A DNA stretch of 24,566 nucleotides from Rhodospirillaceae bacterium UBA3470 (GCA_002378125.1 DFRF01000102.1:25839-50404); one strand, 5' to 3'; shown: positions 14,057 to 22,140, counted from the stretch's first letter. The notes: generated by a model from the letters alone, not told the origin. Made by a program: numbers and translations.

Positions 14057-15121
14057 ATGTCTACCAACGCTTACAATATTGCAGTTATCGCCGGCGACGG
14101 TATCGGCAAAGAGGTTATGCCGGAAGCCGTCAAGGTCCTCGAGGCCGTGGCCAGTAAGCATGATCTGGATTTCAAGTTCGATGAGAAGGACTGGAGCTGC
14201 GAACGATATCACAAGACCGGCGCGATGATGCCGGAAGATGGGCTGGCGTCCATCAAGGAACATGATTCGATCCTTCTCGGTGCCGTTGGGTTTCCAGGCG
14301 TTCCGGATCACATCTCGCTCTGGGGCCTATTGATCCCGATCCGCCGGGACTTTAACCAGTACGTTAATCTGCGGCCCGTACGCCTGTTTGAGGGCATGCG
14401 CTGTCCGCTGGCCGGCCGCGAACCTGGCGAGATCGATATGTTGATCGTCCGCGAAAATGTGGAGGGCGAATACTCCGCTATCGGCGGACGCCAGTACGAA
14501 GGCACCGCCCAGGAGATGGCCGTCCAGCAGTCAATCTTCACTAAGAAAGGCACAGAGCGGATCATGCGCTACGCTTTCGAGGCGGCGAAGCAGCGTGACC
14601 GCAAGCAAGTTACCTCCGCGACCAAGTCCAATGGCATTATCCATTCCATGCCTTACTGGGACGAGCGCTTCGAGGCGATCTCAGCCGAATACCCGGACAT
14701 CACCACGGACAAGTTTCATATTGATATCTTGACGGCCCATTTCGTGCGCAATCCACACTGGTTCGACGTGGTTGTTGGCTCGAACTTGTTCGGTGATATC
14801 TTGTCTGACTTAGGGCCAGCGGTGACCGGCACAATCGGCATTGCGCCTGGCGCCAATATCAATCCGGAACGTGAGTTCCCGTCAATGTTTGAGCCGGTAC
14901 ACGGTTCGGCTCCCGATATCGCTGGCCAGGGCATCTGCAACCCCATCGGCGAGATCTGGTCGGCGGCCATGATGCTGGAGCACCTGGGCCACAAGGAAGC
15001 GGCGGATGACATCGTTACCGCCATCGAAACCGTGATCCGCGACTCAAACGTCAAAACTCCCGACATGGGCGGAAAAGCCAACACGCGAGAACTGGGCCAG
15101 GCCGTGGTCGACAACCTATAA
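14057..15121 (+). CDS. dmlA: Tartrate/D-malate dehydrogenase, decarboxylating
   Basis: The 354-residue protein is in the isocitrate/isopropylmalate dehydrogenase family and matches the tartrate/D-malate branch. It starts with IAVIAGDGIGKEVMPE, carries FPGVPDHISLWGLLIPIRR (a loop seen in DmlA/TtuC-type enzymes), the catalytic region TSATKSNGI, and the metal-binding DILSDLGPAVTG. The expected reactions are NAD-dependent oxidative decarboxylation of D-malate to pyruvate or oxidation of tartrate; the substrate cannot be fixed from sequence. LeuB is less likely because of that loop and the absence of leuC/leuD nearby. ATG 14057 has TAGGGAGAAAG upstream. The neighbours on both sides are remnants, so it is probably monocistronic. 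Confidence 0.88.
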   Translation: MSTNAYNIAVIAGDGIGKEVMPEAVKVLEAVASKHDLDFKFDEKDWSCERYHKTGAMMPEDGLASIKEHDSILLGAVGFPGVPDHISLWGLLIPIRRDFNQYVNLRPVRLFEGMRCPLAGREPGEIDMLIVRENVEGEYSAIGGRQYEGTAQEMAVQQSIFTKKGTERIMRYAFEAAKQRDRKQVTSATKSNGIIHSMPYWDERFEAISAEYPDITTDKFHIDILTAHFVRNPHWFDVVVGSNLFGDILSDLGPAVTGTIGIAPGANINPEREFPSMFEPVHGSAPDIAGQGICNPIGEIWSAAMMLEHLGHKEAADDIVTAIETVIRDSNVKTPDMGGKANTRELGQAVVDNL

Positions 15122-15129
15122 GAGGGGCC

Positions 15130-15230
15130 ATGAACATTCCCGTTTACCAGATCGATGCCTTCACGGATAAGCCTTTCGGCAGCAATCTGGCAAACGTTTG
15201 TTCCCTGGTGATTGGCTGAAAGACAACTTC
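15130..15230 (+). pseudogene. Frameshifted N-terminal fragment of a PhzF-family protein
   Basis: ATG 15130, behind GAGGGG, opens MNIPVYQIDAFTDKPFGSNL and reaches Cys24, matching the N-terminus of PhzF-family isomerases/epimerases (typically YQVDAFTDxPFxGNPAAVC). The frame then stops at TGA 15217-15219. A shifted frame from 15204 continues PGDWLKDNF, which fits the next family segment. Similarity fades after about 15230, and the remaining 230 or more residues of a PhzF protein are missing. This is a gene start with an intact ribosome site, a frameshift and a large 3' deletion. Confidence 0.7.
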
Positions 15231-15291
15231 AATGTCGGAAAGAACTGCAAGAAGTGGTCGCAAAGCACCGAGGCCTTTTTAGCGCTACAAA

Positions 15292-15322
15292 TTGTGCCCA
15301 TAGCCGTAGAAATCACTATACT
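15292..15322 (+). promoter_or_regulatory. Possible promoter of the SPOR lipoprotein gene
   Basis: A good -10-like TATACT (15317-15322) lies 80 bases before the GTG start of the downstream gene. The best -35-like element is TTGTGC (15292-15297), giving a long 19-base spacer. A promoter is expected because upstream transcription ends in a decayed gene. The assignment is resemblance only. Confidence 0.3.
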
Positions 15323-15386
15323 TAGTGTGTTGGACGCCGTATTCTTAAAGGAATCGTAGTTAAATGAGTGGTGTCCAAAAGGTGCC

Positions 15387-15395
15387 AAAGGAGGG
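15387..15395 (+). promoter_or_regulatory. RBS that decides the SPOR lipoprotein start
   Basis: AAAGGAGGG contains GGAGG 8 bases before GTG 15403, an optimal arrangement. The alternative ATG 15364 has only AAAGGA with a wider gap. Starting at 15403 also places a normal short basic segment before the lipoprotein signal core. Confidence 0.55.
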
Positions 15396-15402
15396 TGCTG
15401 AG

Positions 15403-16752
15403 GTGGCTCGGGGTTGGAAAAAAGCGTTTGTTGTGGTGTTGGTGGTGGCCGGCCTGAGTGGATGCGGCATCCTTCAAGGTCAATTCCTGGATGACAGCTT
15501 CTGGGCGGGGTCACCGTTCCGTAATAATCAAGAAGCTGAGTTGGGGATCGCTGAGCTGGCGAAAGGCAATTACATTACGTCCGAGGCTCACTTCAAAAGA
15601 GCTCTGAAAAGAAATCCCCGCGACGTGGACGCGTTGATTGGTGCGGGAATTCTCTACCAGAACACGGGTCAGTTGACGAAAGCGCGGCAGATGTATGAGG
15701 CCGTGTTGGCGCTGCGCCCAGAAGAATCACACCAGTTCGTGGTCTGGAGTGACATTTCAACGCGGCCGGCGTCCCAGATCGCCAGCGTCAATCTGTCGTT
15801 ACTAGAGAGTGGCGACGTATCGGCGTCGCCAGCCGCCGCTGCTCAATCCCCCACCGCCGCAGTACGCGGCGCGCCATCCGGGTCGGTGCTTCTGGGACGT
15901 ACGGCGCCGTCACGCGACGGCGATGCCGTTATGAAGCCCATGATGAAGGATTCGGGCATCGGTTTTTCGGGCAAGGATCACAATATCATGTCGCGTTACA
16001 CGACCCTGAAGGTTTTGCGGGACCAGGGCCTAATCACGCCCGACGAATTCAATGCGCGCCGCCAGACCAATGTCGGCGCCCTGTTGCCCCTGACGTCTCC
16101 GCCACCGGCAGCCGGCCTTGACCGGTCCGTACCAACCACAGAGCAGATTGCCGGGCGGCTCCGGGCCATCGGTCGTGCGTTGGAGATGCGGGCCATCTCC
16201 GTGGCCCAACATTCGGCTGAACGGACCATGATTCTGGATGCGCTCATGCCCTCCGCACCGGTAGTTGTCGCTAATCCTGCAATCCCGCCAAAAGGATTGA
16301 TGGAGGCCGCTGATTCTGTTCGCCGGCTCGAGAAGCTCCGGGACGAAGGGTTCATCAGTTCCGACGAGTACGCCCGAGAGCGCCAGGCCATCGAGTTAGC
16401 TATGCGCCCGACGCAACCGACGTCGAAGGCCGCCGGGCCCAAGCCGGAAATGTCGAGAATTGACAAGATGGTGAAGCCGGATACCAAAGCGGGCCCGCAG
16501 CTCGCCGTGCACCTGGCGTCCTACAAGTCGGCCAAGCAGGCAGAGCGCGGCTGGGCGCAGATTCGCCGGGCGCACCGATCCATACTCGGCAAGCTAAAGC
16601 ATTCCGTTAGCCGGATTTCCCTGGGCCGCAAGGGTACCTACTACCGTCTTAAGGCTGGTCCCTTTAAGGACGCAAGCGCCGCCAAGTCCGCCTGTCGTCA
16701 GCTGAAGCGTCGTCGCCAATTCTGCGAACCGAGTATGATGGAGGCCGGCTGA
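15403..16752 (+). CDS. Lipoprotein with TPR-like, two SHOCT-like and SPOR domains
   Basis: From GTG 15403 the protein is 449 residues. The signal is basic (ARGWKK), then hydrophobic, with lipobox LSGC (Cys21). Helices from AELGIAELAKGNYITSEAHF to about residue 107 form two TPR-like repeats. An Ala/Pro/Ser linker follows. Two related helical hairpins, LKVLRDQGLITPDEFNARRQ and LEKLRDEGFISSDEYARERQ, resemble SHOCT modules and are separated by a long helical region. The last 85 residues (QLAVHLASYKSAKQAERGW to the Cys-containing end) are a SPOR domain, which binds denuded glycan strands at septa. The function is probably envelope or division related. It is a lone gene; an alternative start is ATG 15364. 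Confidence 0.82.
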   Translation: MARGWKKAFVVVLVVAGLSGCGILQGQFLDDSFWAGSPFRNNQEAELGIAELAKGNYITSEAHFKRALKRNPRDVDALIGAGILYQNTGQLTKARQMYEAVLALRPEESHQFVVWSDISTRPASQIASVNLSLLESGDVSASPAAAAQSPTAAVRGAPSGSVLLGRTAPSRDGDAVMKPMMKDSGIGFSGKDHNIMSRYTTLKVLRDQGLITPDEFNARRQTNVGALLPLTSPPPAAGLDRSVPTTEQIAGRLRAIGRALEMRAISVAQHSAERTMILDALMPSAPVVVANPAIPPKGLMEAADSVRRLEKLRDEGFISSDEYARERQAIELAMRPTQPTSKAAGPKPEMSRIDKMVKPDTKAGPQLAVHLASYKSAKQAERGWAQIRRAHRSILGKLKHSVSRISLGRKGTYYRLKAGPFKDASAAKSACRQLKRRRQFCEPSMMEAG

Positions 16753-16760
16753 AGCCGGCC
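16743..16760 (+). other. Perfect hairpin spanning the stop codon
   Basis: GGCCGGC (16743-16749) and GCCGGCC (16754-16760) pair perfectly around TGAA, so the TGA stop of the SPOR lipoprotein lies in the loop. No T-run follows. It could stabilise the mRNA end or act as a weak Rho-assisted stop. Confidence 0.45.
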
Positions 16761-17041
16761 CGGGTCAACATCGAACTCAAGGACATTTATCTCCTCGCAC
16801 ATACGAAGCCATCAGGGACGTCGTCGTCGCGGTTAGGGACATTCGCAACTGCCCCTATAAGCAGGCCCTCGGCTACGACGGCACGGCAAGACCGAGGAGA
16901 AGTGCAGAGGAACCAAGTGGTTGAAATTCAGAAATGATGCCAACTGTTCCTGCCGCTTGAGAGCACGGCGGGAAACTACACCTATGTGATAGGCGTATTC
17001 GAATTCCGATACTCCTCGACGTCCACGGGGATCTTGCTAAC
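16761..17041. other. Gap with no recognised gene
   Basis: This 281-base stretch lies between convergent genes (SPOR lipoprotein on +, CoA-transferase on -). Short frames such as the one reading YEAIRDVVVAVRDIRN near 16804-16851 look coding-like but have no start, ribosome site or family match. It may be eroded coding sequence. I see no RNA gene or clear terminator. Confidence 0.4.
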
Positions 17042-18280
17042 CTAGGTCCCGTCAGCAAGTTGCACTACGCCGGCCTCAGCTAAGCCGTCCACATCCCCCG
17101 AACTGTAACCAAGGATACCTTCGAGTATCTTGCGCGTGTGCTGACCCAGGTCCGGGGCTGGATTTGTTGCGATTTCCGGGGCCGCGCCGAGATAGGGTCC
17201 CGTGCGGGCGAACTTCAGCGTGCCTACGTCGGGGTCCTCGATATCCACCAGGATGCCGCGGGCCTGGACCTGCGGGTCCTTAAAGATGTCTTCCGTGTCA
17301 TAGACCGGTCCACACGGCACGCCCGCGTTGTTTAGCTCGTCTACTGCCGCGTCCCGGGTCTGGGACTTGAACCAGGCTTCGAGCTTTGGTTGCAGGAAGT
17401 CGATGTTCTGACAGCGCGCGGCGCCATCCTTGGCCCGCTCGTCGTCCTTCAGCTCTGGTTGACCGATAGTTTCTGCCATACGGCCCCAGATGATGTTGTC
17501 GGGCACATTCACGGCCAACCACCCGTCGGAACACTCGTAGGCGTCGCGCGGCCAGACGTTCTTTGGCATGCCCCGCGTGTTTACCTGTCCAGCCACAGAG
17601 TAGAGTGATATTTGCGCTTCGTTTAAAGCTATCATGTTGTCGAGCATGGACGAATCGACCAATTGTCCCATTCCTGTGCGCTCGCGCATGAACAGGGCCT
17701 GCATGATCCCATAGGCGGCGATCTGGCCGGAGTAGATATCAGCCATGCCATAGATGGTCCAGCTAGGCGGTTTGTCGGGAAAGCCGACCATGTGCATGAT
17801 CCCACCCATGGCCTCGGCGACGATGTCGAAAGCGGGCCGGTTGGCGTAGGGTCCCCGGTAGTTCTCCAGTTGGCCAAAGCCCGAGATCACCGACCAGATA
17901 AGGCCTTTGTTGGTCTTGCGCATGTCGTCGAAGCCGAGGCCCTGTTTGGCCATGGCCCCGGGCCGCAGGTTTTCCACCACCACGTCGGCGGAGGCGGCGA
18001 GCTTGCGGAAGACCTCTTGGCCCTCCGGTGCGCGGAGGTTCAACGCCAAGCTTTTTTTGTTGCGGTTATAGCCCATGAACCCCGCACCCTTTTTCTTGCC
18101 GTTGCCTTCGGCGAAGGGCGGCATGACGCGACGTGGGTCTCCCGGACCCGGGCGTTCGATTTTGATCACCTCGGCGCCGGCATCGGCCAACAACATGGTG
18201 CAGTAGGGTCCGGCCATGTATTGCTCGAGGCCAATGACCCGGATCCCCTCCAGGGGCCGGGTGATGTTTCCCGTGCTCAT
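17042..18280 (-). CDS. Family III CoA-transferase (CaiB/BaiF type)
   Basis: The 412-residue protein begins PLEGIRVIGLEQYMAGPYCT and LLADAGAEVIKIERP, the standard N-terminus of family III CoA-transferases. These move CoA between carboxylic acids through a mixed-anhydride mechanism. The catalytic aspartate is Asp181 in GMADIYSGQIAA. RTGMGQLVDSSMLD and the C-terminal LGQHTRKIL helix region are also typical. ATG 18280 is chosen because GGAG lies upstream within the thiolase end and the longer frame would overlap the thiolase. It starts 4 bases after the thiolase stop, so the two are one unit. The acyl substrate is unknown; a degradation pathway whose product is cleaved by the thiolase is a reasonable inference. 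Confidence 0.93.
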   Translation of the reverse strand: MSTGNITRPLEGIRVIGLEQYMAGPYCTMLLADAGAEVIKIERPGPGDPRRVMPPFAEGNGKKKGAGFMGYNRNKKSLALNLRAPEGQEVFRKLAASADVVVENLRPGAMAKQGLGFDDMRKTNKGLIWSVISGFGQLENYRGPYANRPAFDIVAEAMGGIMHMVGFPDKPPSWTIYGMADIYSGQIAAYGIMQALFMRERTGMGQLVDSSMLDNMIALNEAQISLYSVAGQVNTRGMPKNVWPRDAYECSDGWLAVNVPDNIIWGRMAETIGQPELKDDERAKDGAARCQNIDFLQPKLEAWFKSQTRDAAVDELNNAGVPCGPVYDTEDIFKDPQVQARGILVDIEDPDVGTLKFARTGPYLGAAPEIATNPAPDLGQHTRKILEGILGYSSGDVDGLAEAGVVQLADGT

Positions 18281-18284
18281 TAAC

Positions 18285-19538
18285 TTAGTCTCCGATCCAC
18301 TCGACCAGGGTCGAAACCCCCATACCCACGCCGACACATAGCGAGCATAGACCATAGAAGGGTTTCGACTTGTCGCGGTCCGGCGCGCGGCGTTCCATCT
18401 CGTGCATAAGGGTCACCATGATCCGCGCCCCGGACGCGCCTGTCGGATGACCCAACGCAATAGCGCCGCCGTTGACGTTGGTATTGGCGTGATCCACACC
18501 CAAGCGCTTCATGCAGCCGATGATCTGTGCAGCGAAGGCCTCGTTTAGCTCGATCAGGTCGATGTCCTCGATCTTCAGGCGTTGGCGGGCGAGTAGTTTC
18601 TCGGTGGCTGGCACAGGGCCGTAGCCCATGACGCCCGGGTCCACTCCAGCTACGTTCGACCCGATCCAGCGGAGCTTCGGCTTCAGGCCCAGCTCCTCGG
18701 CCTTTTTCTTGCTCATCATCAGCACTGCTGCGGCGCCGTCGTTGACGCCAGACGAGTTGCCCGCCGTCACCGTGCCGTTTTTCGTGAATGCCGGGCGCAG
18801 GCGGGCCATGTCGTCAGCGTCAGTGGTAAGTACGTAGTTGTCGCCGTCCTTCTTGTAGCGCGGGTGCTCATCTGTATCGACGACAATCGGATCGCCCTTC
18901 CGCTGCGGCACGGAAATGGGCACGATCTCCTTAGCGAACTTGCCAGTGTTGATGGCGTTGACGGCGCGGCGGTGGCTTTCCACGGCGAAGGCATCTTGTT
19001 CTTCGCGGCTGATCTGCATTTCCTGGGCGATGTTATCCGCTGTTTCGCCCAATGAGATGATTGGATACATCGCGTCCATCTTCGGGTTGTTGAAGCGCCA
19101 GCCCACGGTGGTGTCCCACATCTTCGGATTACCCATGGCCGGCGTGCGTTCGGGCTTTGCCATGGCCCACGGCGCGCGGCTCATGCTTTCCACACCTGAG
19201 CCGATGAATACATCGCCTTCATCGGCGATGATAGCCTTAGCGGCCTGGTTCACGGCTTCTAGGGCCGAGGCGCAGTTTCGGTTTACGGTGACGCCCGAAA
19301 CCTCAATGGGGAAACCAGCCAACAAAGTCGACATGCGGGCCACGTCGCGGTTGTCTTCGCCACCTTGGTTACCACAACCGGCGTAGACATCATCCAATAG
19401 CGCCGGGTCGACGCCTGTGCGTTCTATGAGCCCTTTGTAAACTTCTGCCAACAAATCATCGGGGCGGACCTTGGATAGGCCGCCGCCAAACTTACCGATA
19501 GGGCTGCGGACACCGTCTACGATTACGACTTCTCTCAT
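18285..19538 (-). CDS. Thiolase (acetyl-CoA acyltransferase)
   Basis: The 417-residue thiolase carries the nucleophilic Cys89 (NRNCASALEAV), the histidine His364 in ALGHPTGASGAR, and the second active-site Cys401 in LCVGVGMG. It begins REVVIVDGVRSPIGKFGG as acetyl-CoA acetyl/acyltransferases do. It would cleave a beta-ketoacyl-CoA with CoA or run the reverse condensation; chain-length preference is not readable here. ATG 19538 has GGAGAGAGAG upstream. It precedes the CoA-transferase by 4 bases and follows a small lipoprotein gene by 63 bases. No hydratase or dehydrogenase partner is in the window, so the rest of the pathway would be elsewhere. Confidence 0.95.
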   Translation of the reverse strand: MREVVIVDGVRSPIGKFGGGLSKVRPDDLLAEVYKGLIERTGVDPALLDDVYAGCGNQGGEDNRDVARMSTLLAGFPIEVSGVTVNRNCASALEAVNQAAKAIIADEGDVFIGSGVESMSRAPWAMAKPERTPAMGNPKMWDTTVGWRFNNPKMDAMYPIISLGETADNIAQEMQISREEQDAFAVESHRRAVNAINTGKFAKEIVPISVPQRKGDPIVVDTDEHPRYKKDGDNYVLTTDADDMARLRPAFTKNGTVTAGNSSGVNDGAAAVLMMSKKKAEELGLKPKLRWIGSNVAGVDPGVMGYGPVPATEKLLARQRLKIEDIDLIELNEAFAAQIIGCMKRLGVDHANTNVNGGAIALGHPTGASGARIMVTLMHEMERRAPDRDKSKPFYGLCSLCVGVGMGVSTLVEWIGD

Positions 19539-19601
19539 GCTCTCTCTCCGGGGCTTTCAAATGCACACTAAGGGTCTCAGGTCCGAGACGTGTACGGATA
19601 T

Positions 19602-20096
19602 CTATTGCTGGGGCACTGGTGATGGCAAGTTGCCACCCTGGAAATTGCCTGACGGCATGCCTTTCGGCGAAACGGTGATGGTGATTTCTGATCCCAGCAG
19701 CGTCGCAGCCTGAATGGCGATGATCAGCCCACGGTCGTTCTGGTCATAGGTCAGGATCGAGGTTGACGCGCGTACGGATGTGACTTCCTGCCAGCCTTGG
19801 CCGGGCATCATGGCTCGGAAGAAATCGAAGGCGCGGTTCGATGAAGTTGTGGACGTCAATGTCAACTGCCCAAACCAGGGTTCCGAGCCAAAGATCAGGG
19901 TTTTGTCTACATTGATCTTCGATCCTGGCGGCACCGGTACGTCGGGAAATTGTACGAAGGCTGTTGGCGTCTTTGAAGACACCTGTGTCGCGCCACTCTT
20001 GGTTGGGATCACGGTCGTCTGGGCGCAGCCGCCAATTATTACCGCCACGGCCATCAGGCTAGCCACACAAGCGTGCAATGGAATGATGTTTTTCAT
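19602..20096 (-). CDS. Small conserved-looking lipoprotein of unknown function
   Basis: From ATG 20096 (GAGAGG upstream) the protein is 164 residues. The signal core SLMAVAVIIGGC gives a lipobox IGGC with Cys24. The mature part starts with a Ser/Thr-rich linker, then VPVPPGSKINVDKTLIFG, WFGQLTLTSTTSSNRAFDFF and GWQEVTSVRASTSILTYDQN. This suggests a compact alpha/beta domain repeatedly seen in proteobacterial lipoproteins of unknown role. I cannot name the family with certainty. A longer frame to 20294 exists, but its extra N-terminus lacks a ribosome site and would bury the signal peptide. It probably acts at the outer membrane; a link to the adjacent thiolase is not evident. Confidence 0.8.
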   Translation of the reverse strand: MKNIIPLHACVASLMAVAVIIGGCAQTTVIPTKSGATQVSSKTPTAFVQFPDVPVPPGSKINVDKTLIFGSEPWFGQLTLTSTTSSNRAFDFFRAMMPGQGWQEVTSVRASTSILTYDQNDRGLIIAIQAATLLGSEITITVSPKGMPSGNFQGGNLPSPVPQQ

Positions 20097-20309
20097 CGTT
20101 TGGCCTCTCGACACGATCGTCACCTCTAACGGTCCACGCCCTCTGAAGAATGCACAACATCCTATAGCACTCTGACCTCTCTGGGCCAACCCGAAGCGGT
20201 ATGGTGCCCGTGTCCTTAGTCCAGGCGCTGTGGGAGAATTTGTTGGTTGGCGCGAATTATAAAATGTAAGCCATTTGGTATTACGGTTTTTCATAGACCG
20301 AACTGGTTA

Positions 20310-21173
20310 TCAGTATGTTTCAAACATCCCAGCGAATTCCTGGTGCCCGATAAGATCAACCGCTTGGCAGAAATCTTCGTAGCCCATTGTCGCCTGGGAG
20401 AACGCGGGCCTTCTCGCTGACTTAAGTGCGGCCAACGCTTCAGCGCTAGCGTGGGCCTGAGCGAACAGGGCGGTGACGGCGTATAGCACGATATCGAACC
20501 CCATGTCTTGCAGGTCCTCCCACGTCAGCGTCGCCGCGTCTGTCCCATCAACAAGGCTGACTACTTTCGGGCCGGTCACCTGGGTTGCGATGGCCTCTAC
20601 CTCGGCGCAGGTTTTAACCCCGTCCACGAAAGCCAAGTCAATACCCGCGTCCTGGTAACGCTTGGCGCGATCAGCGGCCTCATTAATGCCGGCGACGGGG
20701 AGCGCGTCTGTACGGCCGATGATTAGAAGGTCGTTCCTGCCACGCGCAGTGACCGCGGCCTTGAGGCGGAGCGCTGCCTCGTCTGCAGGAGTGAGACGGA
20801 TTCCTGCCAGTTGGCCGCAACGTTTGGGCGCTACTTGGTCTTCCAGGTGAAGGGCGGCGACGCCGGCATGGAGGTATTCCTCCACGGTGCGAGAGATGTT
20901 GAGGGGGCCGCCGTAGCCCGTGTCCGCATCGGCGATTACGGGAATGTCGACGGCGCGAACCATGTTGCGAGCGTGGTCGGCCATTTCCGTTAGGGTCAGG
21001 AGGCCGAGGTCTGGAGTGCCCAGCCGTACTGACGTTGCCCCGAAGCCGGTCATGTAGGTGGCGTCGAACCCGGCCTGTTGCACGAGGCGTGCGGTGAGGC
21101 TGTCTGGTGCGCCGGGGGCGGCGACGATTTTGGGTTGCGCGAGGCGGGTCTTCAAGGCAAGGGCGGTGGACAT
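20310..21173 (-). CDS. Isocitrate lyase/PEP mutase superfamily enzyme
   Basis: The 287-residue TIM-barrel protein has the metal-binding motif DADTGYG (82-88), LEDQ (110-113), the loop motif KRCG (117-120) with the catalytic Cys of the lyase branch, and GRTDA (153-157). The Cys points to a C-C bond lyase such as methylisocitrate or dimethylmalate lyase, or an oxaloacetate decarboxylase-like member, rather than a true phosphonate mutase. The substrate cannot be fixed. ATG 21173 has AGAGGAA upstream. It is divergent from the alpha/beta hydrolase gene and has a GntR-like palindrome in its upstream region. 213 bases separate it from the lipoprotein downstream, so it may be its own unit. Confidence 0.92.
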   Translation of the reverse strand: MSTALALKTRLAQPKIVAAPGAPDSLTARLVQQAGFDATYMTGFGATSVRLGTPDLGLLTLTEMADHARNMVRAVDIPVIADADTGYGGPLNISRTVEEYLHAGVAALHLEDQVAPKRCGQLAGIRLTPADEAALRLKAAVTARGRNDLLIIGRTDALPVAGINEAADRAKRYQDAGIDLAFVDGVKTCAEVEAIATQVTGPKVVSLVDGTDAATLTWEDLQDMGFDIVLYAVTALFAQAHASAEALAALKSARRPAFSQATMGYEDFCQAVDLIGHQEFAGMFETY

Positions 21174-21195
21174 GGTAGGTTCCTCTTGTCATGGG

Positions 21196-21208
21196 ATGGT
21201 CCGACCAT
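21196..21208. promoter_or_regulatory. GntR/FadR-like palindromic operator
   Basis: ATGGTC-C-GACCAT is a perfect 13-base palindrome in the divergent gap. It begins 23 bases upstream of the start codon of the lyase-family gene and lies 114 bases before the hydrolase start. The core TGGTCnGACCA matches operators of the FadR subgroup of GntR regulators (E. coli FadR binds a TGGTCnGACC core). Such regulators respond to acyl-CoA or small acids, which suits the neighbours. No GntR gene lies in this window. Confidence 0.45.
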
Positions 21209-21321
21209 AGCGGCCTTACGCGGGCCTGTCGATTTGGCCAAGTTGTCGAATCCGAAACGCCGGCCTCTTGACTCTAACTGGCCGGGCTCCGAGCCTAATG
21301 GAAACCGAGGAGGAACCGGCG

Positions 21322-22140
21322 ATGCCCGAATTGGATTTGGCGCCCGGCGAGGCGCTCTACTACGAATATAACGCTGCCACCCGCCACATGCAGACCTTCA
21401 TCTTTGTGAACGCACTGACAGGTAACACGGGCATGTGGTCGGGAAGAATCTGCGAAACCCTGCAGACGGCTGGCTATGGGACACTGGTCTACAACTTTCG
21501 CGGCCAAGAGAATACGGCCTTTGGTGATGAAACGGCGTTGACGCCCTCGCTCATCGTCTCGGACCTGTGCGCCCTCATTCAACACGTGAAGCCACCGTCG
21601 CCGATACTGGTGGGGCTCTCCATTGGAGGGCTATTCGCGGCGCAGGCGTGTTTGGCCGGCGCCGATACCGCGGGGCTGGTTTTTATCAACACGCTTCGGA
21701 AGCCGACCCAGCGGCTCAACTGGATCAACCGGGCTATGGTGGACCTAGCTCGCGTGGGTGGCGGGCGTATGGTGATGACCGCGAATATTCCGGTGATTGC
21801 GTCGCCGGACCTGATCACCAATATGTGGGACGCCACCTTTGTGGAGCAACCCTTCGAAGCGCCGGACCCGACGGACGGACTGTTCCGGCTCATGGAAGGG
21901 TCACTCGCGGCGGAATGGGATTTCCCTTATGAGAAACTGACCCATCCGGTGCTAATTTTGACAGGTGAGCATGACCGTTTGTTCCGCATTGATGCCGATG
22001 TGAACGAACTGAAGGGCCGGATTCCCGACGCCAAGGAAAAACGCTATCCCGACGCCGGGCACCTGATCCCGCTGGAGGACCCGGACGGGTTCACGGATGA
22101 TCTTTTAGGCTTCGCGCGGCGCTGTGCGTCGGTGGACTGA
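21322..22140 (+). CDS. Alpha/beta hydrolase
   Basis: The 272-residue protein has the alpha/beta hydrolase fold: nucleophile elbow GLSIGG with the central Ser, an acid candidate in TGEHDRLF, and the catalytic His in DAGHLIPLEDP. The first strand region reads FIFVNALTGNTGMW, without the HG dipeptide common at the oxyanion site. YNFRGQENTAF resembles the segment of ester and lactone hydrolases. The substrate is unknown. ATG 21322 is supported by GAGGAGGAA (21307-21315) 6 bases upstream; a TTG at 21268 would only add a poor N-terminus. It heads a co-directional run with Nudix, thioesterase and methyltransferase genes, the next starting 9 bases later. Confidence 0.9.
   Translation: MPELDLAPGEALYYEYNAATRHMQTFIFVNALTGNTGMWSGRICETLQTAGYGTLVYNFRGQENTAFGDETALTPSLIVSDLCALIQHVKPPSPILVGLSIGGLFAAQACLAGADTAGLVFINTLRKPTQRLNWINRAMVDLARVGGGRMVMTANIPVIASPDLITNMWDATFVEQPFEAPDPTDGLFRLMEGSLAAEWDFPYEKLTHPVLILTGEHDRLFRIDADVNELKGRIPDAKEKRYPDAGHLIPLEDPDGFTDDLLGFARRCASVD

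Noticed and set aside
17663..18283. Plus-strand frame of 206 residues opposite the CoA-transferase
   Set aside because: The His/Gly-rich composition and complete overlap with an intact family III CoA-transferase mark it as a shadow frame.
19574..19589. Hairpin GTCTC-AGGTCC-GAGAC between the lipoprotein and thiolase genes
   Set aside because: The stem is only five pairs, with no T-run on the minus strand, so a terminator cannot be claimed.
20097..20294. N-terminal extension of the small lipoprotein
   Set aside because: It would place 66 Arg-rich residues before the signal peptide and has no ribosome site; ATG 20096 does.
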